A stretch of DNA of 64,000 bases from positions 1,426,001 to 1,490,000 of the forward strand of contig NZ_CP017195.1 in NCBI RefSeq assembly GCF_006770285.1, written 5' to 3'. This document shows, piece after piece, positions 26,945 to 35,719 of the stretch (the first letter of the stretch is position 1; every line of letters begins with the position of its first letter). A program made the position numbers and the translations under genes. Origin of the DNA: Lactococcus paracarnosus (GTDB taxonomy: Bacteria > Bacillota > Bacilli > Lactobacillales > Streptococcaceae). The notes beneath the pieces are model-generated. The model had not been told where the DNA came from and did no database searches. It saw only the letters and a list, made by a program, of their open reading frames with translations.

Positions 26945-27796
26945 TTAATTACTAACATCTATCAACATTTTCGTGAACATTTGTGCTGTAACTTTAGCAC
27001 CAACAATATCTAAACAATCAATGTATTTCTGCATCTCATCTACTAGATGAGATGTTTTTTCCGTTTTATAGTCAAAAATCATGTTCAAAAATTTATAAAA
27101 AATCCAATCCATCAACTCACGTTCAGACACCATTTTTTCCAATTGTTGATTGAAATATTGAGCATATTTGAACTCGCCATGCTCTATCATATAAGCAAAT
27201 GCATGCAATGTTGTACGAATGATAATCTGTCGATTTAGAACAAGCTGCATATAAAACTCTGAGCGTTCAATCATCTCTTTTCCCAACCAATACACATCTC
27301 CTACATCAAGTGTTTCAATACCATAAGCAAATATAGCAACCTCATACTCTGTCCACTCATCAATATTAGTTAAATATTTACCAACAAGGCTGCTTTCCTC
27401 AGATGTAACAAGATTTTCCCCTGTAATCTCTTTTACAACACTTTTTATCATAACATTTTCTAAAGCTTCATGGATACTTTTTGGTTCTTCAATAATTAAT
27501 TTTTTTATATTTTCTGAATCCCGACTAGCTTGAAATTCCATCAATTGACGAGTAAACAATTGCATTTTAGTTCCCTGATACCCATTAAGAGCATGAAAAA
27601 ATTCATTTGGAGACATATTGATACCTTGAATAGCCAATAATAATCTGTCTGCAGAAAGCATATTTTTACCATTCTCAAAATTAGATATTTGAGATTTTTT
27701 CAGACCAATCGTTTCAACATCTTTTTGTGTATAGCCACGACCACTACGTTGTGAAGCATAAAATTTACCTAAATCATGAAGCTTTTCTTTTTCCAT
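26945..27796 (-). CDS. Rgg/GadR/MutR-family transcriptional regulator
   Basis: A 283-residue regulator from the ATG 6 nt after AAAGGA; a TTG 15 nt earlier is less likely. The N-terminal helix-turn-helix (LGKFYASQRSGRGYTQKDV...SQISNFENGKNMLSADR) and helical C-terminal domain match the Rgg family and resemble the Rgg at 5110-5973. It lies directly upstream of the circular-bacteriocin-like cluster and is its likely activator. Confidence 0.85.
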   Translation of the reverse strand: MEKEKLHDLGKFYASQRSGRGYTQKDVETIGLKKSQISNFENGKNMLSADRLLLAIQGINMSPNEFFHALNGYQGTKMQLFTRQLMEFQASRDSENIKKLIIEEPKSIHEALENVMIKSVVKEITGENLVTSEESSLVGKYLTNIDEWTEYEVAIFAYGIETLDVGDVYWLGKEMIERSEFYMQLVLNRQIIIRTTLHAFAYMIEHGEFKYAQYFNQQLEKMVSERELMDWIFYKFLNMIFDYKTEKTSHLVDEMQKYIDCLDIVGAKVTAQMFTKMLIDVSN

Positions 27797-27817
27797 AAAT
27801 ATCCTTTCCAAAAAATA

Positions 27818-27847
27818 CTTATACCTATATGTACTCTATCTTGTCAA
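27818..27847 (-). promoter_or_regulatory. Promoter of the second rgg gene
   Basis: TTGACA, 18 nt, TATAAG on the minus strand, 22 nt before the start codon. The GTTCAC/GTGAAC dyad just upstream (27851-27879) may be an operator. Confidence 0.65.
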
Positions 27848-28251
27848 GAAGTTCACCTACATATTTTTTATTAGTGAACATTTAAGATTTTTTTATTACT
27901 CCTTGAATTTTTAAGTATTATACATCTCTACCAATACTACCTAACATTGTAACATAAATAACAATCTATTTTATATTAAAATATACTATAAAATAGGATA
28001 GCTATCGTTAAAGATAAATACATTATTTTGTACTTAGTCAATAGATACTTCCTTGTGAATCTTATTGGATTTTTTTACTAAATATCTAATTCTGTTTACT
28101 TGCTAAATGCTAGTATAGCGTAACCTATTACTATCAATCATGAACTACATAAAAAAATCAAACTCTTTTATCGTTAGGTTATTGATAGATCATATTTTAA
28201 GATACTTATCACTATATTACAATTATACTAACTCCTAGCACTTTAAATAAT

Positions 28252-28362
28252 AATAAAGTCCACCAGTTTTTCTGTTGTGACCCCCAAATGTTAGTTTTTT
28301 GTAGTGCACAACATTCATGCTGATGGACTTTATTTTGTATTCAACTAATGATTTTTTGCTTG
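28252..28362. repeat. Hairpin repeat, copy 1, with an IS end in the loop
   Basis: The arms AATAAAGTCCACCAG and CTGATGGACTTTATT enclose a loop containing TGTTGTGACCCCCAAATG, which looks like an IS3-family terminus. The 43 bases from 28320 recur at 29365-29407. Confidence 0.6.
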
Positions 28363-28386
28363 CTTGGTTAGTTTCTTGGTTAGTTT

Positions 28387-28518
28387 TCATTTTTCAAAGA
28401 TTAAAATAGCTTCTATTTCTTTATTCATAAGCATCCCATACCTTGATTGTGCATCTCTTTTTCGTCTTAACCAAATGTCAAGTGTTATTACTTTTGAATC
28501 AATTGCTCTTTAATAAAT
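28387..28518 (-). mobile_element. IS6-family transposase fragment
   Basis: The minus strand reads IY, stop, RAIDSKVITLDIWLRRKRDAQS, closely matching the RAIDADGLTLDIWLRKKRDTQ core of ISS1/IS1216-type transposases. It then diverges and ends. Only this fragment is left. Confidence 0.65.
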
Positions 28519-28829
28519 GGTACCTTTTCTCAGTACAGAAAAAAGATAGCCAATAGAATGTACTCTGATAGCTCGTTAGACTGTCAATAATTATTACCAT
28601 TTTAATCATTATTCTATAAAAAATTATAACCTATAAGGCCAGTTATATACACCTATTTTCAGAAAAAAAGGTATAATTACATATAGAAACTAGCTACTAA
28701 AAGGGGACATCCAAATACTAATGGATTTTTTGAATTTTTATATTGTTAATAAAACCTTTATTAACAAAATAAATAGTATTATTAGTGCACTTACATTAAC
28801 GATTAATAACTATAAGAAGGTATAAAAAT

Positions 28830-29282
28830 ATGATATATATTACAAGTTACGTTTTTTTCTGGATCTTATCCTTGATTTATGCCTTATTAAACAAAGGTAA
28901 CGGTGAGAGTTTTGTTTACAATCTTTTTATGATTCAATTAATTGGAAACATAAGCTTTTTTGGAATATTTAATTTTATTGGACACGTTCTTATGAGAAAA
29001 AAAGTTGCGAAATCTATTGGTTGGGTATCTAATGGATTTCAAGTTGAGTTAGGATTTGTCTCTTTAGGAATTGGACTCTGTGGCATTTTAAGTTATTGGT
29101 TTAGAGACGGTTTTTGGCTTTCTACATTAATTCCCATTACAATATTTTTAATAGGTGCAGCTTTCTTACATATAAAGGAAATGATAAAAGAAAATAACTT
29201 TAATAGCGGTAATGTTTTAATCATTATTCCCGATTTATTGATTCCAATGACATTATGGATACTGTATTTTTTATCAATATAA
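28830..29282 (+). CDS. Four-helix membrane protein, resembles DUF6790
   Basis: A 150-residue membrane protein with four hydrophobic segments (about 3-20, 30-50, 72-90, 95-113) plus a C-terminal one. The stretch GHVLMRKKVAKSIGWVSNGFQVELGFVSLGIGLCGI resembles the family catalogued as DUF6790, whose function is unknown to me. AGAAGG lies 9 nt before the ATG. It stands alone between two copies of the hairpin repeat, next to IS relics, which suggests acquired DNA. Confidence 0.65.
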   Translation: MIYITSYVFFWILSLIYALLNKGNGESFVYNLFMIQLIGNISFFGIFNFIGHVLMRKKVAKSIGWVSNGFQVELGFVSLGIGLCGILSYWFRDGFWLSTLIPITIFLIGAAFLHIKEMIKENNFNSGNVLIIIPDLLIPMTLWILYFLSI

Positions 29283-29327
29283 TGTGGAATAAAGTAACTC
29301 TTTATGAATATATGAGTAATACTCTTT

Positions 29328-29407
29328 GAATACAAAATAAAGTCCACCAGTTTTGTTTATTGTGCTGATGGACTTTATTTTGTATTCAACTAATGATTTT
29401 TTGCTTG
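29328..29407. repeat. Hairpin repeat, copy 2, possible terminator
   Basis: A 23-bp inverted repeat with one mismatch and a 14-nt loop, followed by 20 bases also present after copy 1. It lies 45 nt past the membrane protein gene and could act as its terminator. Confidence 0.6.
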
Positions 29408-29511
29408 GTTATATTTTCCTTTTAAATCAATCACTTAACCGGTTATCTTGAATTTTCTTTTCTACAATACGATTTACACTGATAACTCCAGCTAATAATG
29501 CCTAAAATCGT

Positions 29512-30666
29512 CTAAGCTCGTTTAAAGAAGCCACTTTTTTTGTATAAATATAAAACGACTATATAAAGTAAAATCGTAAACCCTACAATCCCGAAAAATC
29601 CTTTAAAATTTGTCATTAATACGCCGCCAATAATACCACTGATGGTTGTACCCAAATACATCGCAGCATTAGATAATGATGAAACTGTACTTCTAGCCGT
29701 AACAGTTGTACTTTGTAATGTTGTCATGAATATTGGAAATACAAAACCATTCAGTAAAAAAACAAAGCTTAGCATAATAACGGCCATTACAATATTCGTT
29801 GCAAATGGTGTCACAATATAAAGCAGAATAAGCAGCAATAAGCCACGACATAAAGACTTTGGCAGACCCCACTTATTAATGAGTTTACTGCCAAATAATG
29901 TACCAATTAAATTCCCGATACCAATAACGATCATAGCAGACCCAATTCCAGAAACTGTTAGACCAAAATCTTTAGCAAACCAAGTTCCAATAAAGCTCAA
30001 TACAGCAAAATTACCTGTTTGAAAGATGAGATAAGCTAATAGATATTGGCCAGTTTTTTTATTTTTAAGTACTTCTGCATAAGTTGTCAGTATTGTCTTG
30101 CCTTTGTCCAACTGAGATGTCATATTTAGGCTAGGAATAGCTATTATAATAACAATCAATAAAATTGCAGAAGATGCTGAGATTAAATAAAAAGGCGCTT
30201 GCCATGACACTGAAGCAAGAAATGAACCAATAGGTACCCCTAGTAATTGCGACGCTGCTAATCCCGTACTCGCAATTCCCATCATTTGAACAATTTTTTC
30301 TTTTGGTACAATGACTGGAATAGAAGCCCAAACTTGTGGTGTAACAAATGAAGCACTAACACCAGCTAAAAACCTAAACAGTATCATCAAGCCAAAACTG
30401 CTAGCAAAACTACATAAAAATGTTGAAACTGTAAACGAAACAAATCCCCAAATCATAATTTTTTTGCGATCACGTCCATCAGAGATGGGGCCACTAATCA
30501 ATGCAAATAACGCATAACCTATTGCATAGGCACTAACCATCCAGCCAGATAGACTAGAATTAATATGATAAAGTGTTGACAACGTTGGCAGTAATGGGGC
30601 AATTAAGAACGTATCTGTTCCAATTAAAAACATGACTAGAAAAAATATTAAACCGTATTTACGCAT
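29512..30666 (-). CDS. MFS drug efflux transporter (DHA1 type)
   Basis: A 384-residue, twelve-helix transporter from the ATG 6 nt after AAGGAG; a longer frame has no such site. Motif A (GPISDGRDRKK) sits between helices 2 and 3, and motif C-like Gly/Pro (GLAASQLLGVPIGSFLA) is in helix 5, as in proton-driven drug exporters. An ArsR-type regulator gene lies upstream on the same strand, separated by a terminator. The dyad TTCATATA-N8-TATATGAA (30694-30717) just upstream may be an operator. Confidence 0.85.
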   Translation of the reverse strand: MRKYGLIFFLVMFLIGTDTFLIAPLLPTLSTLYHINSSLSGWMVSAYAIGYALFALISGPISDGRDRKKIMIWGFVSFTVSTFLCSFASSFGLMILFRFLAGVSASFVTPQVWASIPVIVPKEKIVQMMGIASTGLAASQLLGVPIGSFLASVSWQAPFYLISASSAILLIVIIIAIPSLNMTSQLDKGKTILTTYAEVLKNKKTGQYLLAYLIFQTGNFAVLSFIGTWFAKDFGLTVSGIGSAMIVIGIGNLIGTLFGSKLINKWGLPKSLCRGLLLLILLYIVTPFATNIVMAVIMLSFVFLLNGFVFPIFMTTLQSTTVTARSTVSSLSNAAMYLGTTISGIIGGVLMTNFKGFFGIVGFTILLYIVVLYLYKKSGFFKRA

Positions 30667-30902
30667 TTGTATCTCCTTAAATTTTATTAGTACTTTCATA
30701 TAAGCATCGCTATATGAATTTAGTATATGACATCAAACATCGATGAAGCTATTTTTTCACGACCTGAATTTTTCTATTTTATTTCAGCCTGAATCTAACG
30801 CAACGTTCTTTTTTGGGATGTTATTAATCTTACATCTATATCTATTCAATTCTCCATCCCTTTCATCGTAAAATAGTTAAACAACAATTGAACTATAGGT
30901 CT

Positions 30903-30937
30903 AAAAAACATTCCTAGACCTATAATGTATCTAGGAA
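30903..30937 (-). terminator. Terminator overlapping the arsR-type stop codon
   Basis: Arms TTCCTAGA/TCTAGGAA with an 11-nt loop and six T on the minus strand. The stem contains the last codons and stop (30920) of the regulator gene. Confidence 0.75.
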
Positions 30938-31219
30938 ATGCGGTAGATATTTTTCAAACAGTTCATAATTTATGGATACATACTTTTCTCTTGACTCTTT
31001 TCGAGTAAACGTTAACCCCGCTTCTCTTAAATTTTTAAAATGATACGAAGCCGCAGATTTAGTTAACTTAACATTAGCACCTATCTCTCCACAAGTAGCC
31101 TCTAACTCTTTTTGTTTAAGAAATCTAAGTATCTCAATTCTTAATGGTTCGGACAGTGCTTTGAATATTTTACTCCGAATCTCATCTTCTTGTTGTTGTG
31201 TTATTAGTTTGATTATCAT
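30920..31219 (-). CDS. ArsR-family winged-helix regulator
   Basis: A 99-residue regulator. The winged helix (IFKALSEPLRIEILRFL ... KLTKSAASYHFKNLREAGLTFTRKESREKYVSI) is typical of ArsR/SmtB repressors. No Cys/His metal site of the ArsR box type is evident, so the signal is probably not a metal. The start codon lies 6 nt after TACAAT of a good promoter and lacks a ribosome site, suggesting a leaderless transcript. It probably controls itself and the MFS gene. Confidence 0.85.
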   Translation of the reverse strand: MIIKLITQQQEDEIRSKIFKALSEPLRIEILRFLKQKELEATCGEIGANVKLTKSAASYHFKNLREAGLTFTRKESREKYVSINYELFEKYLPHFLDTL

Positions 31220-31254
31220 TTAACTATTGTACTACTTTTAAATGATAGTTTCAA
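31214..31254 (-). promoter_or_regulatory. Promoter and operator of the ArsR-type gene
   Basis: TTGAAA, 17 nt, TACAAT on the minus strand. Ten-base arms TATCATTTAA (31214-31223) and TTAAATGATA (31238-31247) flank the -10 and overlap the start codon, as expected of an autoregulatory site. Confidence 0.7.
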
Positions 31255-31393
31255 CTTACAAAAAATACGTAACTCAGATTTCTCTTCAGTTATTGATAGA
31301 ATCACTCATGTGTCTAAACTCCTTATCTTCCCTGAATTATCATACATCCCATATCAGCATAATCCAGAAGCTACCTAGAAATTTAAATAGACA

Positions 31394-32641
31394 TTACAAG
31401 TAATCCTCAAAAAAGGCTATTGTTTTATGCCAAGCGTCTATTGTATCTTGCATCACATCAACATTACCATTACCATAACGATTATTAGGTTGATAAGGAA
31501 TGGTTAACATGTGGCCACTATTATCATAAAACGTGTAGCGAACATCGTGATGAAATTTATTTTTTTCTAGTCTTTTCAAAATTTGAAGACATGCCTCATA
31601 CGAGTCCCAAACTTCATCGTTTTTAGCTGCTAAGAGTAGTATCGGACCATTAATATTTTCAACAGAAATGCTAGATGGGTGATCTTTTTTAAAATCTGGA
31701 TAGTTTCTAGCACATAGTTTTGAAATCAAAAAAGGAACTATTTTAAATTTAAAGTAAGGTAATGCCACACCTTGATATGTCCATGATGCACTTTTAGACG
31801 GATAATGTTTGTTCATCCCCTCAAAAATAAGGCTGGTTGGTGAGTTAACGACGACACATGTTATGTCCTTAAAATAACTTGCTGCTACTAGACTAAATTC
31901 TGCACCCTTCGATCTACCATAAATGCCGATTCTATTTTTGTCAATTTCTTCCCTTGATTTTAAATAGTGAATAGCTTGTTCAATGAATTCTATAGGAATT
32001 TCACTCAAAGCAGTTGCAGTCCCTAACAAATCAAAATAACCAATTGCCACTGTCGCATAGCCTCTATTAGCTAATAGTTGTGCTATTGCCTGTGCTTTTT
32101 CAATCCCACCCTCACTGCCACTAACAACAATAATTGCGGGTAAATTCTGCTTGTTCTTAGGATAAAAGTATCTTGCTTTAAATGCGTCAAATTCGATACG
32201 TTCACATTGAATATGTTCGTCAATAAAAAACCGTTCTAACTCGCATTTGTCTAATACTTGTTGATCAGCATAAGCCGTAAGTTCCAGACTATATGACGCA
32301 TTTAACGGAATATGCGCAACATCTTTCTCGACTTTAGCATTTATTATTTTATCAGGAACTAAAAATGATACACATCCCATGGGAAAAACACCATTATATA
32401 TCCCATCAATTGCTGGTGAAGTAGCTAAATCCACTACGACATTCTTATCACTTTTGAAGGTATGGACGCTACGCCATTGCGTGTCCTTAGCTACTTTCAT
32501 TGGCGCGTTAATACAATAAAATGGTGAAATCGTTTTTGTTTCAATCGTAATCTCTTTAAGCGGTGGTAGATGAGTGAGTTTTATAGAAATACTCGCATCT
32601 ACTGCAGATTTTTCACTAGAGACTTCAAAATGTTTACTCAT
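31394..32641 (-). CDS. Acyl-CoA thioester hydrolase/BAAT-like alpha/beta hydrolase
   Basis: A 415-residue protein with the BAAT arrangement: an N-terminal beta domain (about 15-130) and a C-terminal alpha/beta hydrolase domain. The nucleophile elbow is GRSKG (242-246, Ser244); VVSGSEGG near 172-179 fits the oxyanion region, and Asp/His are expected in NDEVWDS and NSGHM. Relatives hydrolyse or transfer acyl groups from CoA thioesters. The gene overlaps the MarR-type gene by 8 nt, so the enzyme is probably induced by a ligand of that repressor. The substrate is unknown. Confidence 0.85.
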   Translation of the reverse strand: MSKHFEVSSEKSAVDASISIKLTHLPPLKEITIETKTISPFYCINAPMKVAKDTQWRSVHTFKSDKNVVVDLATSPAIDGIYNGVFPMGCVSFLVPDKIINAKVEKDVAHIPLNASYSLELTAYADQQVLDKCELERFFIDEHIQCERIEFDAFKARYFYPKNKQNLPAIIVVSGSEGGIEKAQAIAQLLANRGYATVAIGYFDLLGTATALSEIPIEFIEQAIHYLKSREEIDKNRIGIYGRSKGAEFSLVAASYFKDITCVVVNSPTSLIFEGMNKHYPSKSASWTYQGVALPYFKFKIVPFLISKLCARNYPDFKKDHPSSISVENINGPILLLAAKNDEVWDSYEACLQILKRLEKNKFHHDVRYTFYDNSGHMLTIPYQPNNRYGNGNVDVMQDTIDAWHKTIAFFEDYL

Positions 32642-33083
32642 GTTCTAACTCCTTACTTAACCAAGGTAGATTCTCCCAAACACCCTCAACATCCTTCATG
32701 AACCCAATAATTAAGGCTATTTCTCTTTGAGAATAGCTAGAAAACACCGCTTGTAATTGCTCGACGATGTACTTTTGTTGCTTGTCATGTATATTAAAAA
32801 TAGCTTGACCTGCATTTGTAAGACTTAAGCCTACAGTTTTATTATCGTTACACCTTTGCTTTCTCACTAATTGTTTTGCTACTAATTTGCTAATTAATTG
32901 TGAAGCAGCACTCTTAGATATATGCCTAATCTTAGCGAGCAAGTTTATATTAAGATCACTTTGTTGACCAATGACAACAATGGTGTGTATTTCAGCAATA
33001 TTTAGATCTTCTATGATGTGCTGTGTAAACTCGAGTTTTTTGTATTGTTTAATAAAATGATTAAATTCTTTTATGACATCCAT
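32634..33083 (-). CDS. MarR-family transcriptional regulator
   Basis: A 149-residue winged-helix regulator (LLAKIRHISKSAASQLISKLVAKQLVRKQRCNDNKTVGLSLTNAG is the MarR recognition helix and wing). It is co-transcribed with the BAAT-like hydrolase and lies behind a perfect 23-nt palindrome, its likely operator. The ribosome site (TAGGCG) is weak. Confidence 0.88.
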   Translation of the reverse strand: MDVIKEFNHFIKQYKKLEFTQHIIEDLNIAEIHTIVVIGQQSDLNINLLAKIRHISKSAASQLISKLVAKQLVRKQRCNDNKTVGLSLTNAGQAIFNIHDKQQKYIVEQLQAVFSSYSQREIALIIGFMKDVEGVWENLPWLSKELEHE

Positions 33084-33096
33084 GATTGCGCCTATC

Positions 33097-33119
33097 TATA
33101 GTTAAGTGACTTAACTATA
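33097..33119. promoter_or_regulatory. Perfect palindrome, MarR-type operator
   Basis: TATAGTTAAGT-G-ACTTAACTATA, arms of 11 bp around one base, 14 nt upstream of the MarR-type start. Size and symmetry fit a MarR dimer site. Confidence 0.75.
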
Positions 33120-33212
33120 CCACTAACCTAATAAAAACACAAGAAATAAATAAAGATAACCCAATTTTTTCATATAACCAACAAACCTGAGATATTGCAT
33201 GCTATCCTAGCA

Positions 33213-33419
33213 AACAAAAAAACGTCCAAAGACGTCTTCTTCATTCTCATTATCTTATTGATATTGCATGACTGATTCATTTTTGTAGGCATGGCCGATT
33301 AAGCCGCCACCAAAACACTCTGCATAATCATAGAAAATAACTACTTGGCAATACCAAAACTAGACTTTACAGTGCATCTCAAACTGATTTGATATCCCAC
33401 TGTAAGTAGACTACCATTC
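33213..33419 (-). pseudogene. Duplicated remnant of the mnmA 3' end
   Basis: The stretch matches 37203-37340 (terminator, stop codon and last mnmA codons, including GATATTGCATGACTG and TTTTTGTAGGCATGG). It then jumps to sequence like 37437-37490, so about 100 bp are deleted. It carries many substitutions and cannot encode an enzyme. It lies on the far side of the type VII effector island from the intact mnmA. Confidence 0.85.
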
Positions 33420-33431
33420 GGACATCTGATT

Positions 33432-33731
33432 TCACCAGTCCATTTTACGACTAAAGGCACGTCTTGCCTCATCTCGACAGGATTCAATGTCTTGTTGCTT
33501 CATCCTCATCTCATGATGATAGCTGTCTAAGACGGATTCAAATGGCTGACTTAAGCTACTTGAAAACCCACCAGGAATATCTCGATAGAAACTATAAACG
33601 TAGTCAACGAGTTGACGCGTTTTTTGTTGCATTTGTGAGTGATAGTCATTCACTATGTCCTCTGCCTGATTTAGCTGGCGCATTGTATCATCATATGCTT
33701 CCTCAACTGCTCTGCGTTCTTGATTATCCAT
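33432..33731 (-). CDS. Small helical partner of the type VII lipase (TlaA-like)
   Basis: A 99-residue, highly charged, all-helical protein (QLNQAEDIVNDYHSQMQQKTRQLVDYVYSFYRDI) without signal peptide. Small helical proteins encoded beside LXG or TslA-type effectors bind the effector's helical domain and help target it to the secretion system. It is the last gene of the lipase unit, 22 nt after the other small gene. Family assignment rests on context and size. Confidence 0.55.
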   Translation of the reverse strand: MDNQERRAVEEAYDDTMRQLNQAEDIVNDYHSQMQQKTRQLVDYVYSFYRDIPGGFSSSLSQPFESVLDSYHHEMRMKQQDIESCRDEARRAFSRKMDW

Positions 33732-33753
33732 AGCTTAACTCCTTTCTCAGTCT

Positions 33754-34066
33754 TTATTTGATAGGATTTTTTAAATCCGGGTTAAAGTGACGAGAAGTCA
33801 ACTGGCGTTCTGCTGCTTGGGCAGACTGACCTGTCAGTCCTTCTTTCAGATTTGACACCACCGTCTGTCCTGCAAATTTTTTCATTTTGCTTGTTTGCAT
33901 CGTTAATTTCTCTGATACGGTAACGCCTTTTGACTTTATCTTACTTTTTTTAGCCGCTAAGATCGCTTTTATAGCATGCCTTTCTTGTGCTTTCATTGCT
34001 TTCCGACAACTGTTGACTTAAAAGCGACGTATTGAGGTAGGGATTTTGACCATAAGTGCTATACAT
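33754..34066 (-). pseudogene. Small lipase partner (TlaA-like), apparently frameshifted
   Basis: An ATG at 34066, 4 nt past the lipase stop and preceded by AAGGAG, opens MYSTYGQNPYLNTSLLSQQL... but this frame ends at 33950. A second frame from 33996 gives the 80-residue MKAQERHAIKAILAAKKSK...NPDLKNPIK with only a weak site (GGAAAG). One frame change near 34000 would join them into about 103 residues, similar to the next gene. The 80-residue part may be translated alone. Confidence 0.5.
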
Positions 34067-34069
34067 TGC

Positions 34070-35719
34070 TTATCTCCTTCCAAAATTTGCTTGTGTCTCT
34101 GCCATTAACTGATTAAATCCACTCGCCACTTCGCTATCAACTGCTTCGATATGTTGCGATACCTGCATAAAAGTTGCCGAAACTGATGACATCTCTCTCA
34201 GATAGGCTTTAGCAGCTCGAGTTGTATCTGATTCAAGGCCAGAATCCCAAAAAGCAGACAGGTTGAACTCAGCTAACAAGGCGTTGACTTCCCATGAATC
34301 TAGATAAGTCGCGAGATTATGAGCAGCTTGGTGGCCCTCTTGTATTTCTTTTTGTACGGTTTCTAATCCTTGATTCATGATCATTTTGACCTCAGAAACA
34401 AAGGCTTCTGACTGGAATACGGCAGCCTGAGCAACAGATTGGAGGAGTTCAGCACGTAGTTCGATTTTTTGACCACCACTCGCCCGACGAATCCGATTTT
34501 GATAATCAGGGATATGTGTCTGATTCCATGCGCTTGCTTTTTGTTTTGCTTCAGCGACAATGCCTTTGTAGGCTTTATTGAAGGCTTCGTAAATGGCTTT
34601 CGCATCTAGGGCAGACATACCGAGTGCCATAAGTGCGCTTACGCCTCCTGATAAGGCCGCAAGAATAACCCCTGTTGCCACCCCTTTAATACCAGTACCG
34701 CCAACTTTCGAGAAGGTTGTATCAAGCAATTTGGCTAGTTTTCGACCTGCAGTTAACATCTCAGGGTGAAAGGTTTCAGATGCTGACAACGGGTTGCCAT
34801 GCGCATCGATTTGAAATTCGCCAAAATCATGACTGCTCCTTGCACCATCAAAAGTCGTGCTAAAGTTCAGAGGGACAATCACATTGACCTTACCAAACTG
34901 TGCCTCATAAGGTGCCGTTCGATTTAACATACTTACCATGTCAAAAGGATTGACATAATAAGTGACTTTCTCACCTACTGCCTTAATCTCTTTATCTGAA
35001 AGCCCTATCTGTTTCAAACTTTGTGTCACATCAGGGCCATCAAATAGAACGACTTTGCCAATTTTTTCAAATGCTTTAGCATTATCCTGGTAAAGTTTCG
35101 CAACTGCTTGAGCAGAGACCATGGTACCTAAAGAATGCCCCGTCACATCTAGTGTCGCATTTGGGGCAGCTCTTTTAATGTCTTTAATTTTGCCAATCAG
35201 TGCTTGATTCGCCAGTTTAGCTTGCGGGATATAGGCATTTGTCAACGCAAAATTCACATCATTTCCTACCCAATCGTTTAGCGTATTAAGGCCAAATCCA
35301 TCACTACCGCGTATGGCAAGATAAGTCTGCTTTGTCTCCTGACTTAAGGTTGGTGAATCCGTGACAAAATAAGCATTAAACCCCGCCTTCTCATCTGTCA
35401 ATAGCCCTTTTTGACTATTTTTCTTTTTTGCTTGAGGATTTCCAAAAAAATCAGTATCAGAGTAATCAATATAGTACGCTGTTTTGTTTTCTAAAGTCTT
35501 ATCAGGCTGAAGATATACAATCCCGTTATTTGGGAGATGGGTGCCACCTTTGGTGGAACTAACTTCACCACTTTTATGTCTGTACACACTATCCACAGAA
35601 AAATCATAAACCTGTTCTTTGTTTTTATACTTATTGGGCGGGAAATTATTAGGTCTGTCACTATATGCACTTTCCGATAAATTCGCGTACATATTATTAT
35701 AATTAAATAGATCACTCAT
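34070..35719 (-). CDS. Type VII secretion lipase effector with reverse domain order (TslA-like)
   Basis: A 549-residue protein without signal peptide. The N-terminal half is a class 3-type lipase with nucleophile elbow GHSLG (194-198, Ser196); FDGPD, NPFDMVS and SHDFGEF supply candidate Asp/His. A Gly/Ala-rich helix (about 346-372) follows, then a long helical LXG-like C-terminal region (about 380-549). This lipase-first, targeting-domain-last order is that of Staphylococcus aureus TslA. The gene overlaps the immunity-like gene by 8 nt, and two small helical genes follow. It probably attacks membrane lipids of rival bacteria. The secretion machinery is not in the window. Confidence 0.75.
   Translation of the reverse strand: MSDLFNYNNMYANLSESAYSDRPNNFPPNKYKNKEQVYDFSVDSVYRHKSGEVSSTKGGTHLPNNGIVYLQPDKTLENKTAYYIDYSDTDFFGNPQAKKKNSQKGLLTDEKAGFNAYFVTDSPTLSQETKQTYLAIRGSDGFGLNTLNDWVGNDVNFALTNAYIPQAKLANQALIGKIKDIKRAAPNATLDVTGHSLGTMVSAQAVAKLYQDNAKAFEKIGKVVLFDGPDVTQSLKQIGLSDKEIKAVGEKVTYYVNPFDMVSMLNRTAPYEAQFGKVNVIVPLNFSTTFDGARSSHDFGEFQIDAHGNPLSASETFHPEMLTAGRKLAKLLDTTFSKVGGTGIKGVATGVILAALSGGVSALMALGMSALDAKAIYEAFNKAYKGIVAEAKQKASAWNQTHIPDYQNRIRRASGGQKIELRAELLQSVAQAAVFQSEAFVSEVKMIMNQGLETVQKEIQEGHQAAHNLATYLDSWEVNALLAEFNLSAFWDSGLESDTTRAAKAYLREMSSVSATFMQVSQHIEAVDSEVASGFNQLMAETQANFGRR

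Larger units (their letters stand above)
27797..28829. other. Accessory intergenic region with repeat and IS relics
   Basis: About 1 kb holding the rgg promoter, a GTTCAC/GTGAAC dyad at 27851-27879, the first copy of a repeat (28252-28362), an IS6 relic (28387-28518) and AT-rich DNA. No complete gene was seen. Confidence 0.5.
33084..33431. other. Intergenic region with operator and mnmA remnant
   Basis: It holds the MarR-type operator (33097-33119) and a decayed copy of the mnmA 3' end (33213-33419). Nothing else was seen. Confidence 0.6.
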
